DNA of 64,000 bases from Pseudomonas sp. QS1027 (lineage in GTDB: Bacteria > Pseudomonadota > Gammaproteobacteria > Pseudomonadales > Pseudomonadaceae). Under the pieces are notes generated by a model. The model was given only the letters and a program-made list of their open reading frames with translations. It made no database searches and was not told the DNA's origin. Shown here one piece after another: positions 37,794-46,092 of the stretch. Location: positions 1-64,000 of the forward strand of contig NZ_PHSU01000034.1 in the NCBI RefSeq assembly GCF_002814235.1. Reading direction: 5' to 3'. How positions within the stretch are numbered: position 1 is the first letter of the stretch; every line of letters begins with the position of its first letter. The position numbers were made by a program, and so were the translations under genes.

Positions 37794-39950
37794 TCAGCTG
37801 CTTGAGACTGGCCAGGTCACGTCATCGGCGAAGATTTTCCCGTCGGCGGGCCAGTTCAGCACTGTCCCGCCGGTATCGGCCACCCGGTCGATCAGCTGAT
37901 CGTAGACCGCGCTGTTGTCGACACCGCTCCAGGTTGCACTCTCGATGTCGGCGGCGGTTTGTCCGGCGGCCTGATGGATCGCGCGAACACTGGCGGCACG
38001 GGTCAGGCTGGAGTTGACCAGCCAGATCCGCCCGGCACTGACACCTCTGTCGGAGACTGAAATATGCCCTTCGAGATCGTCATAAGGCAGGAAGTTGTTT
38101 GTCCGGGAGTCAGGGTTGAAAAAGCGATTTTCCTGCCCCGGCACGACCTCGACGTTGCGGGTATCGATCATGTAGATGAAGCTGGTGGTCTGCCGGTGTC
38201 TGTAGGTGGTATAGCCGCGTTCGCTGTCGAGTGAAATCGGTGTGCCGGAGCCCGAGCCGTTCGATGCCGCTTCACTCTGTTGAGCGGTGCTGCTCGAGGC
38301 TACCGACGAAGCGGTATGGCTGGTATTCGACGCGCTCTCATCCGCGCTGCCCTCGCTGTCGGCGTCGCTGCCGCTATCCGACTCGGGGCGCCTGCCGGGA
38401 TATTTGTTGGTTTGCGTGTTGTAACGCAGTTGGCCGATGCCCGGCCCGCCACCCACACTGTAGTTTTTCGCGTCGCTCAGGCTGAAGGTGGCACTCAAGG
38501 CTTTTTTCGTGGTCGAGCCCGGTGGATGGTTTTCACGGGCGAGCATGCAGCCATCCCTGGCCAGCTCGAACGGCGTGCGATCTTCCGTCCTGAACATGGC
38601 GGGGATATCCGTGCGGTACAGGCAGCCATGGATATTTGTCTGGTAGCCGATCCTGAGCAGGAAGGCTTCGAGGAATGGCCGGCTGTAGTAGGCGACGAAG
38701 TCCGGGTCGAGCGAGTGCGCTTCAAAGTTGCGGATAGTGCGGATTTGCGGCAGCACTTCCTGTTCCAGCAAGTCAAAGCGCTGTGGATCGGTTTCGGTCT
38801 CCGACTGAAGTTTGTGTGTCTGCGCCCAGTCAGGGAGTTTGGCGTGTTCCTGGAGTGCCTGTTGCAGGCGAGGCAGCATGCTCGGAAGCAGGTTGTATCC
38901 TTGCAGGATCTGCCCGCGCTCTTCAGCGCTCTTGTCCGGATGGGCCCATTTCAGCGCCCGTATCAATTGTTCCCTGGTCCTGCCTGCCTGGCTGGCGTTG
39001 GCCCATTGAGGCTGTTTGCCGGTGGTTTCGACCTCGGAGCGGAAGCGGCTGATGTCGTTGCCATGAAGCCCGTAGTGTTCCCAGATCTCGTGGTCGGTCC
39101 AGGAGGGCAGTCGTTCGGCGGCAAGCGACTGACCGCTTGCGTCCATCCGCCCCTCTGGCGGGTCAACCAGTACCCAGTGGTCGTCGTCCTTGCTGAACGC
39201 GTAGACGTTGTCTTCGGCGTTATCGGCATCCAGCTTTTTCAGGCGGTAGTAACCCTGGCTGTCAGGGCCCGCGAGGCGGGTGTAGGGGGGCTGGCCGGAA
39301 TAGCTGAGTTTGGCCACGACGACAGCGGACGCTCGTGGTGTATCGGCCGCACGGCTCTCTTGCGCCGATGGCTTGGGCGCGGCCGCCGGATCCTCAACCA
39401 GGCGTGGCCGTTTGCGTGGTGGCGGGCTGGCCGTGGTCTGATCGACGGACACCGCCATGGGCTCCGTTCCCCAGGTGCTGCGGTTGCCTGTCCGATAAAG
39501 CGCGGGGCCGGATGGCAGCAGTTCATTGGCGCGTTTTGCCCGGTAGGTATTGAGTTGTACGTCATACGCGACCATGACCGTACCGCCGTCATCGAGATCG
39601 ACATATAAACGGTTCTTGATGATCCGCAGGCCTTGCGGGTCGGGTGGCGGCAACGCCCCGGTCGTGCTGACCCGGTAGCTTTCCAGTGCCGCGGGGATGG
39701 CGGTCCTGGCCTGATCCGGCAGATCCGTCAGTTGCAGGTTCTGCTCCGTTGGCGTGTTGGCTGCCGGTCGAAGAGGGGCGGCAGCCTCACCGCCGGAAAC
39801 CGCCGGGTTGTCCAGGTGGTGTGGGCGCAGGCCGCTGCCATGTGGCCCCGTGGGAAGTGATGGCCGCAAGGATTCGGGAAGGTCCGGCGTCTTGGGCACG
39901 GGTACCCTGATGGTGGACGATGTGGGTTTGACCGGGGTTCTTGGAGACAT
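37794..39950 (-). CDS. putative CT/PT-like mono-ADP-ribosyltransferase effector
   Basis: This is a 718-residue protein. The ATG at 39950 has GGCAGGT seven bases upstream; a TTG five codons earlier is less likely. The N-terminal third is proline-rich and contains 'PPPRKRPRL' (176-184), which resembles a nuclear localisation signal. The C-terminal part carries the three motifs of cholera/pertussis-type ADP-ribosyltransferases in order: R446-x-D in LYRTD, a serine/threonine strand 'SATFSLSDAKNY' (486 on) and D-x-E in 'YDDLEGHISVSDRGVS' with E627 as candidate catalytic Glu. Before the last strand comes 'FIYMIDTRNVEVV', like CT 'YIYVIATAPN'. A Ser-rich low-complexity insert (about 515-570) interrupts the domain. 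Motifs were seen by eye, so the assignment needs a structure search. Nearby NEL genes make it part of one effector island. Confidence 0.7.
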   Translation of the reverse strand: MSPRTPVKPTSSTIRVPVPKTPDLPESLRPSLPTGPHGSGLRPHHLDNPAVSGGEAAAPLRPAANTPTEQNLQLTDLPDQARTAIPAALESYRVSTTGALPPPDPQGLRIIKNRLYVDLDDGGTVMVAYDVQLNTYRAKRANELLPSGPALYRTGNRSTWGTEPMAVSVDQTTASPPPRKRPRLVEDPAAAPKPSAQESRAADTPRASAVVVAKLSYSGQPPYTRLAGPDSQGYYRLKKLDADNAEDNVYAFSKDDDHWVLVDPPEGRMDASGQSLAAERLPSWTDHEIWEHYGLHGNDISRFRSEVETTGKQPQWANASQAGRTREQLIRALKWAHPDKSAEERGQILQGYNLLPSMLPRLQQALQEHAKLPDWAQTHKLQSETETDPQRFDLLEQEVLPQIRTIRNFEAHSLDPDFVAYYSRPFLEAFLLRIGYQTNIHGCLYRTDIPAMFRTEDRTPFELARDGCMLARENHPPGSTTKKALSATFSLSDAKNYSVGGGPGIGQLRYNTQTNKYPGRRPESDSGSDADSEGSADESASNTSHTASSVASSSTAQQSEAASNGSGSGTPISLDSERGYTTYRHRQTTSFIYMIDTRNVEVVPGQENRFFNPDSRTNNFLPYDDLEGHISVSDRGVSAGRIWLVNSSLTRAASVRAIHQAAGQTAADIESATWSGVDNSAVYDQLIDRVADTGGTVLNWPADGKIFADDVTWPVSSS

Positions 39951-40658
39951 GGTGATACCTGCCAATTAAAGAAATAAACATCCTGTTCAGGATCTGTCAT
40001 CAGTCGGGTATTGATACGGGGCGATCGCGCAGACGGATGGCCGCGTAGGCAGGTTCAGTATCCGCTCCGTGAATTCGGCAGGTGCGGTACATAGATAGGC
40101 GCAGGGAGGGTTTGTCATCGAATGACAGGAAGGCAGGAACACGAAGGGGAGCCGAAGCTCCCCTTGAATGTGGTGTTGTATGCTCTTTTCTTATTATTGA
40201 GGGGCGGCCTGTTGTTGTTTTTGTCGACCGTGACCCTTTCTCGCCGTTTAGGTGACCCCCATCCGGGGTCAAAGAGCAAACGTATTTTTTTGAGCGCTGA
40301 TCTGCTTTATCAGGTGATCCAACCAGTTCGGGAGCTACCTTGAGGTAGTTTTATTATTCTCTGTCCGGTTGCGGGTGACCCGAGGGTTCCCTGAAAGCAC
40401 ACCTTCTCCAAAAAAATCTGTTAGCTGCGTCTCTGCCGTGTTGTTTTTGTTATGTCAGAGTCGGTACGTCTTATTTTTATGGGTTTGCTGCTTTTTATTC
40501 TTGTTATGCAAGAGATATAGCAGGTGGCGTGCCAACTTTTTAAAACCCTTTTAAATCAAGGACTTGATCTTTTTCGTGAACCTTCGGCAAGGGCCAATGT
40601 CGTGAATCTGTTTCCGTGTTACTCGTTTGTGTTTCCAGACGGTAACACCCGGACACAT
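39951..40658. other. 708-bp AT-rich spacer upstream of the effector island
   Basis: No gene is supported. The stretch is clearly richer in A+T than its neighbours. It holds several hairpins: AAGGGGAGC/GCTCCCCTT with a CGAA loop at 40144-40165, TGACCCC/GGGGTCA at 40253-40271, and CTACC/GGTAG at 40335-40348 followed by TTTTATTATT (terminator-like on the plus strand). Open frames here lack ribosome sites and typical codon use. It may contain the promoter of the ADP-ribosyltransferase-like gene and island-edge remnants. Confidence 0.5.
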
Positions 40659-41558
40659 TCACACCGCCTGCCGTGCCTTGGCGACCCGGGAGCCAGTAAC
40701 ACGGCCCAGCACGGCACAGATTTCCTGGCCTGCGAGAAGCAACTGGTCGAGGTCGACACCGGTGTGGATGCCCAGGCCGTTGAGCATATAGAGCACGTCT
40801 TCGGTGGCGACGTTACCGCTGGCGCCCTTGGCGTAGGGGCAGCCGCCGAGGCCCGCGATGGAGCTGTCGAAGACCGCGATGCCTTCGAGCAGGCTGGCGT
40901 AGAGATTGGCCATGGCCTGGCCGTAGGTGTCGTGGAAATGCCCGGCGAGTTTTTCCCGCGGGACGCTGGCCGAGACCACTTCGAACATCCTCCGGGTGGC
41001 GCCCGGGGTGCCGGTGCCGATGGTGTCGCCCAGGGACACTTCGTAGCAGCCCATGGCATACAGCTCGCGGGCCACGACGGCGACCTGCTCGGCGGCGACC
41101 GGGCCTTCATAGGGGCAGCCGAGCACGCAGGACACGTAGCCGCGCACCGTCACGCCATGCTGGCGGGCGGCGTCCATGATCGGCACGAAGCGTTCGAGGC
41201 TTTCGCTGATGGAGCAGTTGATATTGCGCTGGGAGAAGGCTTCGGAGGCGGCGGCGAATACCGCGACCTCCTTGACCCCGGCGGCCAGCGCATCTTCGAA
41301 GCCGCGCAGGTTGGGGGCCAGGGCGCCGTAGGTGACCCCGGGCTTGCGCTGGATACGGGCGAAGACTTCGGCGGAACCGGCCATCTGTGGCACCCATTTG
41401 GGCGAGACGAAGCTGCCGACTTCTATATAACCCAGGCCGGCATCGCTGAGACGGTCCACCAGGCGGACCTTGTCGGCCACGCTGATGGGTTGGGCTTCGT
41501 TCTGCAGGCCGTCGCGGGGGCCGACTTCGATCAGGCGTACGTGGGTGGGTAGGGACAT
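40659..41558 (-). CDS. liuE: hydroxymethylglutaryl-CoA lyase
   Basis: This is a 299-residue TIM-barrel lyase, also called MvaB. 'VRLIEVGPRDGLQNE' holds the catalytic Arg-Asp and the metal-binding region, 'GYVSCVLGCPYEG' includes conserved Cys residues, 'GHFHDTYGQAMANLYASL' supplies His/Asp for metal binding, and 'GLGGCPYAKGASGNVATEDV' is the signature with the active-site Cys. It splits HMG-CoA into acetyl-CoA and acetoacetate, the last step of the leucine pathway encoded by liuABCD. The start at 41558 avoids a low-homology extension. It follows the MerR gene on the same strand by about 100 bases, an arrangement known for liuR-linked genes. Confidence 0.95.
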   Translation of the reverse strand: MSLPTHVRLIEVGPRDGLQNEAQPISVADKVRLVDRLSDAGLGYIEVGSFVSPKWVPQMAGSAEVFARIQRKPGVTYGALAPNLRGFEDALAAGVKEVAVFAAASEAFSQRNINCSISESLERFVPIMDAARQHGVTVRGYVSCVLGCPYEGPVAAEQVAVVARELYAMGCYEVSLGDTIGTGTPGATRRMFEVVSASVPREKLAGHFHDTYGQAMANLYASLLEGIAVFDSSIAGLGGCPYAKGASGNVATEDVLYMLNGLGIHTGVDLDQLLLAGQEICAVLGRVTGSRVAKARQAV

Positions 41559-41579
41559 GGGGGATACCTTTTTTGGTGA

Positions 41580-41665
41580 TGTGGGAGCGGCCGGCCGAGA
41601 TGCGATTGTCCGAGAAGCTTTTAGCGCTCTCAAGGGCCTCTTCGCGGGCAAGCCCAGCTCCTACA
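41580..41665. repeat. degenerate REP pair
   Basis: A left half TGTGGGAGCGG and a right half TTCGCGGGCAAGCCCAGCTC-CTACA, similar to the window's other REP arms but imperfectly paired, lie between liuE and the MerR gene. The right half overlaps the MerR stop codon. Confidence 0.5.
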
Positions 41666-42062
41666 GGATCGGGTCGGCCTGCTGTTCCAGGGTCTGCAGG
41701 GCCTGGTGGCAACGTTCCTCGGCGGTGTCGAGTTCCAGTTGCATCTGTTCGATATCCAGCAGTTGCTGCTCCAGCTGTGCCCGGCGCTCGGTGATTTTCG
41801 CCAGCATGCTGTTGAGCTGTTTCTGGTTGCCGCTGGTGGGGTCGTAGAGTTCGATCAACTCACGGCATTCGGCCAGGGAAAAACCGATGCGCTTGCCCCG
41901 CAGGATCAGTTTCAGGGTCACCTTGTCCCGGGCCGAGTAGATGCGTTCCAGGCCCTTGCGCTCGGGGCTGAGCAGGCCTTGCTCTTCATAGAAGCGAATG
42001 GCCCGGGTGGTGATGTCGAGCTCGCGGGCGAGGTCGGAGATGCTGTAGGTCTGGCTGCTCAT
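41661..42062 (-). CDS. liuR: MerR-family regulator, probable LiuR
   Basis: This is a 133-residue MerR-type regulator. The N-terminal helix-turn-helix reads 'YSISDLARELDITTRAIRFY', then 'EEQGLLSPERKGLERIYSAR', and a long dimerisation coiled coil ('LNSMLAKITERRAQLEQQLLD') follows. No metal-binding Cys set is present at the C-terminus. Proteobacterial LiuR is a MerR-family repressor of leucine/isovalerate catabolism. The adjacent liuE gene and the similar palindromes before this gene (42103-42122) and before liuA (21755-21780) support the identification; direct proof would need binding data. Confidence 0.85.
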   Translation of the reverse strand: MSSQTYSISDLARELDITTRAIRFYEEQGLLSPERKGLERIYSARDKVTLKLILRGKRIGFSLAECRELIELYDPTSGNQKQLNSMLAKITERRAQLEQQLLDIEQMQLELDTAEERCHQALQTLEQQADPIL

Positions 42063-42102
42063 GAAAGCGCTCGAGGAAGGTCATGGCGCTAAGCTAAGGG
42101 CT

Positions 42103-42122
42103 GCTTGACGTATACGTCAAGC
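42103..42122 (-). promoter_or_regulatory. 20-bp perfect palindrome before the MerR gene, likely LiuR site
   Basis: GCTTGACGTA is followed by its exact reverse complement. It includes a -35-like TTGACG with TAGCTT 18 bases downstream on the minus strand, as in MerR-type promoters. It shares CTTkACGTwwACGTmAAG with the site at 21755-21780. Confidence 0.75.
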
Positions 42123-42146
42123 ACGCCGGCAATACGCGGTCTCCCT

Positions 42147-42176
42147 TGTGGCGAGCGGGCAAGCCCGCTCGCCACA
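42147..42176. repeat. REP hairpin
   Basis: Two perfect 13-bp arms (TGTGGCGAGCGGG/CCCGCTCGCCACA) with a CAAG loop lie just past the LysR gene's end. Confidence 0.85.
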
Positions 42177-42177
42177 T

Positions 42178-43107
42178 TCAGGCCTTGTCGAGCTTCTTCT
42201 CATGGGCCGTGACCTGTTGGCACAGCTCGATCATCTGCTCGCGCATCCAGCGGTTGGCCGGGTCCTGGTCGGTGCTTTCGTGCCAGTAGAGGTGGGTCTC
42301 CACTGGCGGCACGTCATTCACCGGCAGCGGGAAATAATGCAGGTCATGGCGGCGGGCGAAGCGCTCCGGCACGGTCATGACCATGTCGGTCTGCTGCAAC
42401 ACCTGCGAAGCCATCAGGTAATGTTGCGAACGCAGGGCGATCTTGCGCTGGATGCCCATCTTGCCCAGGGCCAGGTCGACATAGCCCAGGCCGTTGCGGC
42501 GGCTGGAGATATGGATGTGAGTGAACCCCATGTAGTCATCCAGGGTCAGCTTGTCCTTGCCGGCCATTGCATGGCCCTTGCGCATGGCACAGACATAGCG
42601 GTCTTCCATCAGCTTGACATGACGCACCTGGGGGTCGGTGTTGAGCGGCGCGTCGACGGCGAAGTCGATACGCCCGGCAGCCAGCTCCTTGGTGGTCTCG
42701 CGGCGCTTGGAGAGGAAACTCTCGATCGCCACCGTCGGCGCCAGGCGGCGCAGGCGCTGGAACAGCGGCGGCAGGATCACCGCCTCGGTCAGGTCGGTCA
42801 TGCTGATGCGGTAGGTCTTGTTCGCCTGCAACGGGTTGAAGATCCGGCTTTCCTGGACCGAGATACGCAGCAGCGACAGGGCGTTGCGCACCGGGCCGAT
42901 GATGTTCTGGGCCATCGGCGTGGGCACCATGCCCTGGGCGGTGCGCACGAACAGCGGGTCGTTGAAGGTCTCGCGCAGCCGCGCCAGGGCGTTGGACACC
43001 GCCGGCTGGGTGATGCCGACGATCTGCCCGGCGCGGGTCAGGTTGGCCTCGGTATAGATGGCGTCGAAGACGATGAAAAGGTTGAGGTCGACCTTGCTCA
43101 GATTCAT
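42178..43107 (-). CDS. LysR-type transcriptional regulator
   Basis: This is a 309-residue LysR-type regulator of the NodD/NahR-like subgroup. Its helix-turn-helix lies in 'LNLFIVFDAIYTEANLTRAG' and 'GITQPAVSNALARLRETFND'. The effector domain runs from residue 90. It is divergent from the acyl-CoA dehydrogenase gene at 43259, and a 15-bp palindrome (43141-43155) lies between them, so it probably controls that gene. The inducer is unknown, perhaps an acyl-CoA or acid. Confidence 0.92.
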   Translation of the reverse strand: MNLSKVDLNLFIVFDAIYTEANLTRAGQIVGITQPAVSNALARLRETFNDPLFVRTAQGMVPTPMAQNIIGPVRNALSLLRISVQESRIFNPLQANKTYRISMTDLTEAVILPPLFQRLRRLAPTVAIESFLSKRRETTKELAAGRIDFAVDAPLNTDPQVRHVKLMEDRYVCAMRKGHAMAGKDKLTLDDYMGFTHIHISSRRNGLGYVDLALGKMGIQRKIALRSQHYLMASQVLQQTDMVMTVPERFARRHDLHYFPLPVNDVPPVETHLYWHESTDQDPANRWMREQMIELCQQVTAHEKKLDKA

Positions 43108-43140
43108 TTCGCGGCGCTCTTATTGTTAGGGTTCGATCAG

Positions 43141-43155
43141 CCGATCATATATCGG
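43141..43155. promoter_or_regulatory. 15-bp palindrome, candidate LysR operator
   Basis: CCGAT and ATCGG flank CATAT in the intergenic region between the divergent LysR and acyl-CoA dehydrogenase genes. Function is inferred from position. Confidence 0.4.
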
Positions 43156-43258
43156 TGATGAATGTTAATACACGGTGAGAATAGCTTTGGTAAATTTTCG
43201 TAGCTGATCTAGCATCGATTCCATGACCCCGACCACCTGCTCAAGAAGGTAGCTGCCC

Positions 43259-44488
43259 ATGGATTTCGCCTATTCGCCCAAGGTTCAGGAACTGCGTGAA
43301 CGCGTGACCGCGTTCATGGACGCTTATGTGTATCCGGCCGAACCGGTGTTCGAGCGCCAGGTCGCCGAAGGCGATCGCTGGCAGCCCACCGCGATCATGG
43401 AAGAGCTCAAGGCCCGCGCCAAGGCCGAGGGGTTGTGGAACCTGTTCCTGCCGGAATCCGAACTGGGTGCCGGCCTGACCAACCTGGAATACGCCCCCCT
43501 GGCGGAAATCATGGGCCGCTCGCTGCTCGGGCCGGAGCCGTTCAACTGCTCGGCGCCGGACACCGGCAACATGGAAGTGCTGGTCCGTTACGCCAATGAA
43601 GAACAGAAGCAGCGCTGGCTGGAACCACTGCTGCGCGGCGAGATCCGTTCCGCGTTCGCCATGACCGAACCGGATGTGGCCTCGTCCGACGCCACCAATA
43701 TGGCCGCCCGCGCCGAGCGCCAGGGTGACGAGTGGGTGATCAACGGCAAGAAGTGGTGGACGTCCGGCGCGTGCGATCCGCGCTGCAAGATCCTGGTGTT
43801 CATGGGCCTGAGCAATCCGGACGCACCGCGTCACCAGCAGCACTCGATGATCCTGGTGCCGGTGGATACCCCCGGGGTGAAGATCGTTCGTCCACTGCCG
43901 GTATTCGGTTACGACGATGCCCCCCATGGTCACGCCGAAGTGCTGTTCGAGAACGTGCGGGTACCTTACGAGAACGTGCTGCTGGGCGAGGGGCGTGGTT
44001 TCGAGATCGCCCAGGGTCGTCTTGGCCCGGGCCGGATTCACCACTGCATGCGTTCCATCGGCATGGCCGAGCGCGCGCTGGAGCTGATGTGCAAGCGGGC
44101 GGTCAACCGTACCGCGTTCGGCCGGCCGCTGGCTCGCCTGGGCGGGAATATCGACAAGATCGCCGACTCACGGATGGAGATCGACATGGCGCGCCTGTTG
44201 ACCCTGAAGGCGGCCTTCATGATGGACACCGCGGGCAACAAGGTGGCGAAAAGCGAGATCGCGCAGATCAAGGTGGTGGCGCCGAACGTGGCCTTGAAGG
44301 TGATCGACCGGGCGATCCAGATCCACGGTGGCGCCGGGGTTTCCAACGATTTCCCGCTGGCCTACATGTACGCCATGCAACGCACCCTGCGCCTGGCCGA
44401 CGGCCCGGATGAAGTGCACCGGGCGGCGATCGGCAAGTACGAGATTGGCAAGTATGTGCCGCGCGAGATGATGCGTTCGGAGCGTTGA
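43259..44488 (+). CDS. acyl-CoA dehydrogenase
   Basis: This is a 409-residue acyl-CoA dehydrogenase. 'AFAMTEPDVASSDATNM' is the FAD/substrate loop, 'INGKKWWTSGACDPRCKILV' the following strand, and 'QIHGGAGVSNDFPLAYMYA' the C-terminal helix motif. It resembles the ACAD10/11-like bacterial group more than short-chain enzymes. Chain-length specificity cannot be read from this sequence. AAGG lies about 10 bases upstream of the ATG. It stands alone, divergent from its likely LysR regulator, and is separate from liuA in sequence. Confidence 0.92.
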   Translation: MDFAYSPKVQELRERVTAFMDAYVYPAEPVFERQVAEGDRWQPTAIMEELKARAKAEGLWNLFLPESELGAGLTNLEYAPLAEIMGRSLLGPEPFNCSAPDTGNMEVLVRYANEEQKQRWLEPLLRGEIRSAFAMTEPDVASSDATNMAARAERQGDEWVINGKKWWTSGACDPRCKILVFMGLSNPDAPRHQQHSMILVPVDTPGVKIVRPLPVFGYDDAPHGHAEVLFENVRVPYENVLLGEGRGFEIAQGRLGPGRIHHCMRSIGMAERALELMCKRAVNRTAFGRPLARLGGNIDKIADSRMEIDMARLLTLKAAFMMDTAGNKVAKSEIAQIKVVAPNVALKVIDRAIQIHGGAGVSNDFPLAYMYAMQRTLRLADGPDEVHRAAIGKYEIGKYVPREMMRSER

Positions 44489-44518
44489 GATCGACACTGC
44501 TGCCGTGGATGCAGCCCT

Positions 44519-44602
44519 ATAGGCGCCGGCTTGCTGGCGATAGTATCGACGCGCTGTCCTGTCAGGCCGCGTCGCCTGGATCGCCAGCAAGCCGGCTCCT
44601 AC
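44519..44602. repeat. REP inverted pair
   Basis: A left arm TAGGCGCCGGCTTGCTGGCG (44519 on) and a right arm ATCGCCAGCAAGCCGGCTCC (ending near 44602) face each other between the acyl-CoA dehydrogenase and the convergent PstS-OmpA gene. Confidence 0.85.
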
Positions 44603-44652
44603 AAGTGCCAGTTCCGACACAAGAATGTCGGCGTGCTCGGAGAATGCCGCTC

Positions 44653-45987
44653 TCAGTAGACCCAGACCTCGACCCGACGGTTCTTGATGCGGCCTTCATC
44701 CAGGGTGTTGGCCGCCACTGGCATCTGCGCGCCGAGGCCCTGGATATCGCGAAACACCACGCCGCCTTTTACCAGTTCCCGCCGGACCGCCATCGCCCGC
44801 AGCTTGGACAGCAATGCTGCGCGGGCTGGGTCGTTCTTGGCGTCGCCAAAGCCCACCAGGGTCACCTGTTTGTTCAGCTTGCCCTGGGCATGCAGGTAAT
44901 CCAGGACCCGCAGTACATCCTGGCGGGCCTTGTTGTCCAGGCTGGCGCTGCCTTCCTCGAAACGAAAATTCACTGACAGCCGCTGCGCCTCTTTCGCCAG
45001 TGCCTGGTATTCCGGCGACATGGCCGGGCCGGGAGTCACTGAGATGGCTTGCACCGTCTGCGCGACAAAACCGTTGCTGGCGACAATCGCCTGGCCCGCC
45101 AGGCTTTGCGCGAAGCGCACCAGGGACGCGGCCCAGGGATTCTGGTGGTTGGGCGGCAGGTAGAAGAACAGCCGCCGCGACAGCGGATAATCCTCGGTGG
45201 CAATCAGGCTGGCCAGCGGCAGCATCGCTTGCGAATCGCCGTCGACAATGGCCACGGCCTTGGCCTGGCGGACGTAGGGCAGGCCGATAAAACCGATCCC
45301 CTGGTGATCCTGGCTGACCGCATCGGACAACTGCTCGCTGGACTCGAAACGCTTGGCGCCGGCGGCCAGGGATTTGCCGCGACGGGCCAGGACCAGTTCC
45401 TTGAAGGTGTCCCAGGTCCCGGACTGTTCATCGCGGGCATAGAGGTGGATGGCGCCGCCGACTCCGCCCAGTTCTTCCCAGGTTTTCACCTCGCCGGAAA
45501 AGATTCTCGCCAGCTCTTCGGTGTTCAGTCGGGTCAGCGGGTTTTGCGGATGGAGGATAATCGCCACGCCGTCGATGGCGATCACTTGCTCGGCGTCGGG
45601 GCTTTTCAGATCGCCGAGGCTGGCGAGCTCCGCCAGTTCCGCGTCCTTGATCGGGCGTGAAGAGGCGGCGAGGTCGGCGGTTCCGGCTTTCAGGGCAGTG
45701 AACCCGGTGCTGGAACCATGGGCGGCGACTTCGACCCGGACCCGGCGGCCCTGCTCGGTGGTGGCGATCACGCGCTGTTCATTGTCCTTGCCGGTGTTGG
45801 CCAGGTGCACGCCATGCAGGCCCTGTTCCTCGAGCCAGCCCTTGACCAGCGCCGGCCCGAGGTCGGCACCGATGGTGTTGGAGCCCTGGATGCGCAGGGC
45901 CGGGCCGTCATCGGGCGGCGCGGGCAGGGCCGCCAGGGTCAGGGCGGGGAGGCCGCAGAGGATCAACAGTGAGAGCGCGCGCAGCAT
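44653..45987 (-). CDS. PstS-like substrate-binding protein fused to an OmpA-family domain
   Basis: This is a 444-residue exported protein. A signal peptide (residues 1-19, ending ALA) is followed by a phosphate-binding-protein-like domain: 'LRIQGSNTIGADLGPALVKG', 'GSSTGFTALKAGTADLAASSRP', 'IFSGEVKTWEELGG' and 'LYARDEQSGTWDTFKELVL' are typical of PstS. From about residue 325, 'LSVNFRFEEGSASLDNKARQ' and 'GFGDAKNDPARAALLSKLRA' to 'NRRVEVWVY' form an OmpA/Pal-like peptidoglycan-binding domain. No ABC transporter genes are nearby. The domain pair suggests a wall-tethered periplasmic binding protein; the ligand (phosphate or other) is unproven. Confidence 0.88.
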   Translation of the reverse strand: MLRALSLLILCGLPALTLAALPAPPDDGPALRIQGSNTIGADLGPALVKGWLEEQGLHGVHLANTGKDNEQRVIATTEQGRRVRVEVAAHGSSTGFTALKAGTADLAASSRPIKDAELAELASLGDLKSPDAEQVIAIDGVAIILHPQNPLTRLNTEELARIFSGEVKTWEELGGVGGAIHLYARDEQSGTWDTFKELVLARRGKSLAAGAKRFESSEQLSDAVSQDHQGIGFIGLPYVRQAKAVAIVDGDSQAMLPLASLIATEDYPLSRRLFFYLPPNHQNPWAASLVRFAQSLAGQAIVASNGFVAQTVQAISVTPGPAMSPEYQALAKEAQRLSVNFRFEEGSASLDNKARQDVLRVLDYLHAQGKLNKQVTLVGFGDAKNDPARAALLSKLRAMAVRRELVKGGVVFRDIQGLGAQMPVAANTLDEGRIKNRRVEVWVY

Positions 45988-46092
45988 GGGGCCTGCACCT
46001 TAATGGGCCAGAGTGCTGCAAGAATAAGTCAGTCAGGTTTCAGTTAAATGACGCAGGTCGGGCGTCAAGCCCCATTCTTGAAAACACCACGC

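Noticed and set aside
40122..40343. 73-codon plus-strand frame with a hydrophobic stretch in the AT-rich spacer
   Set aside because: No ribosome site, overlap with two hairpins and no homology that I recognise; treated as non-coding.
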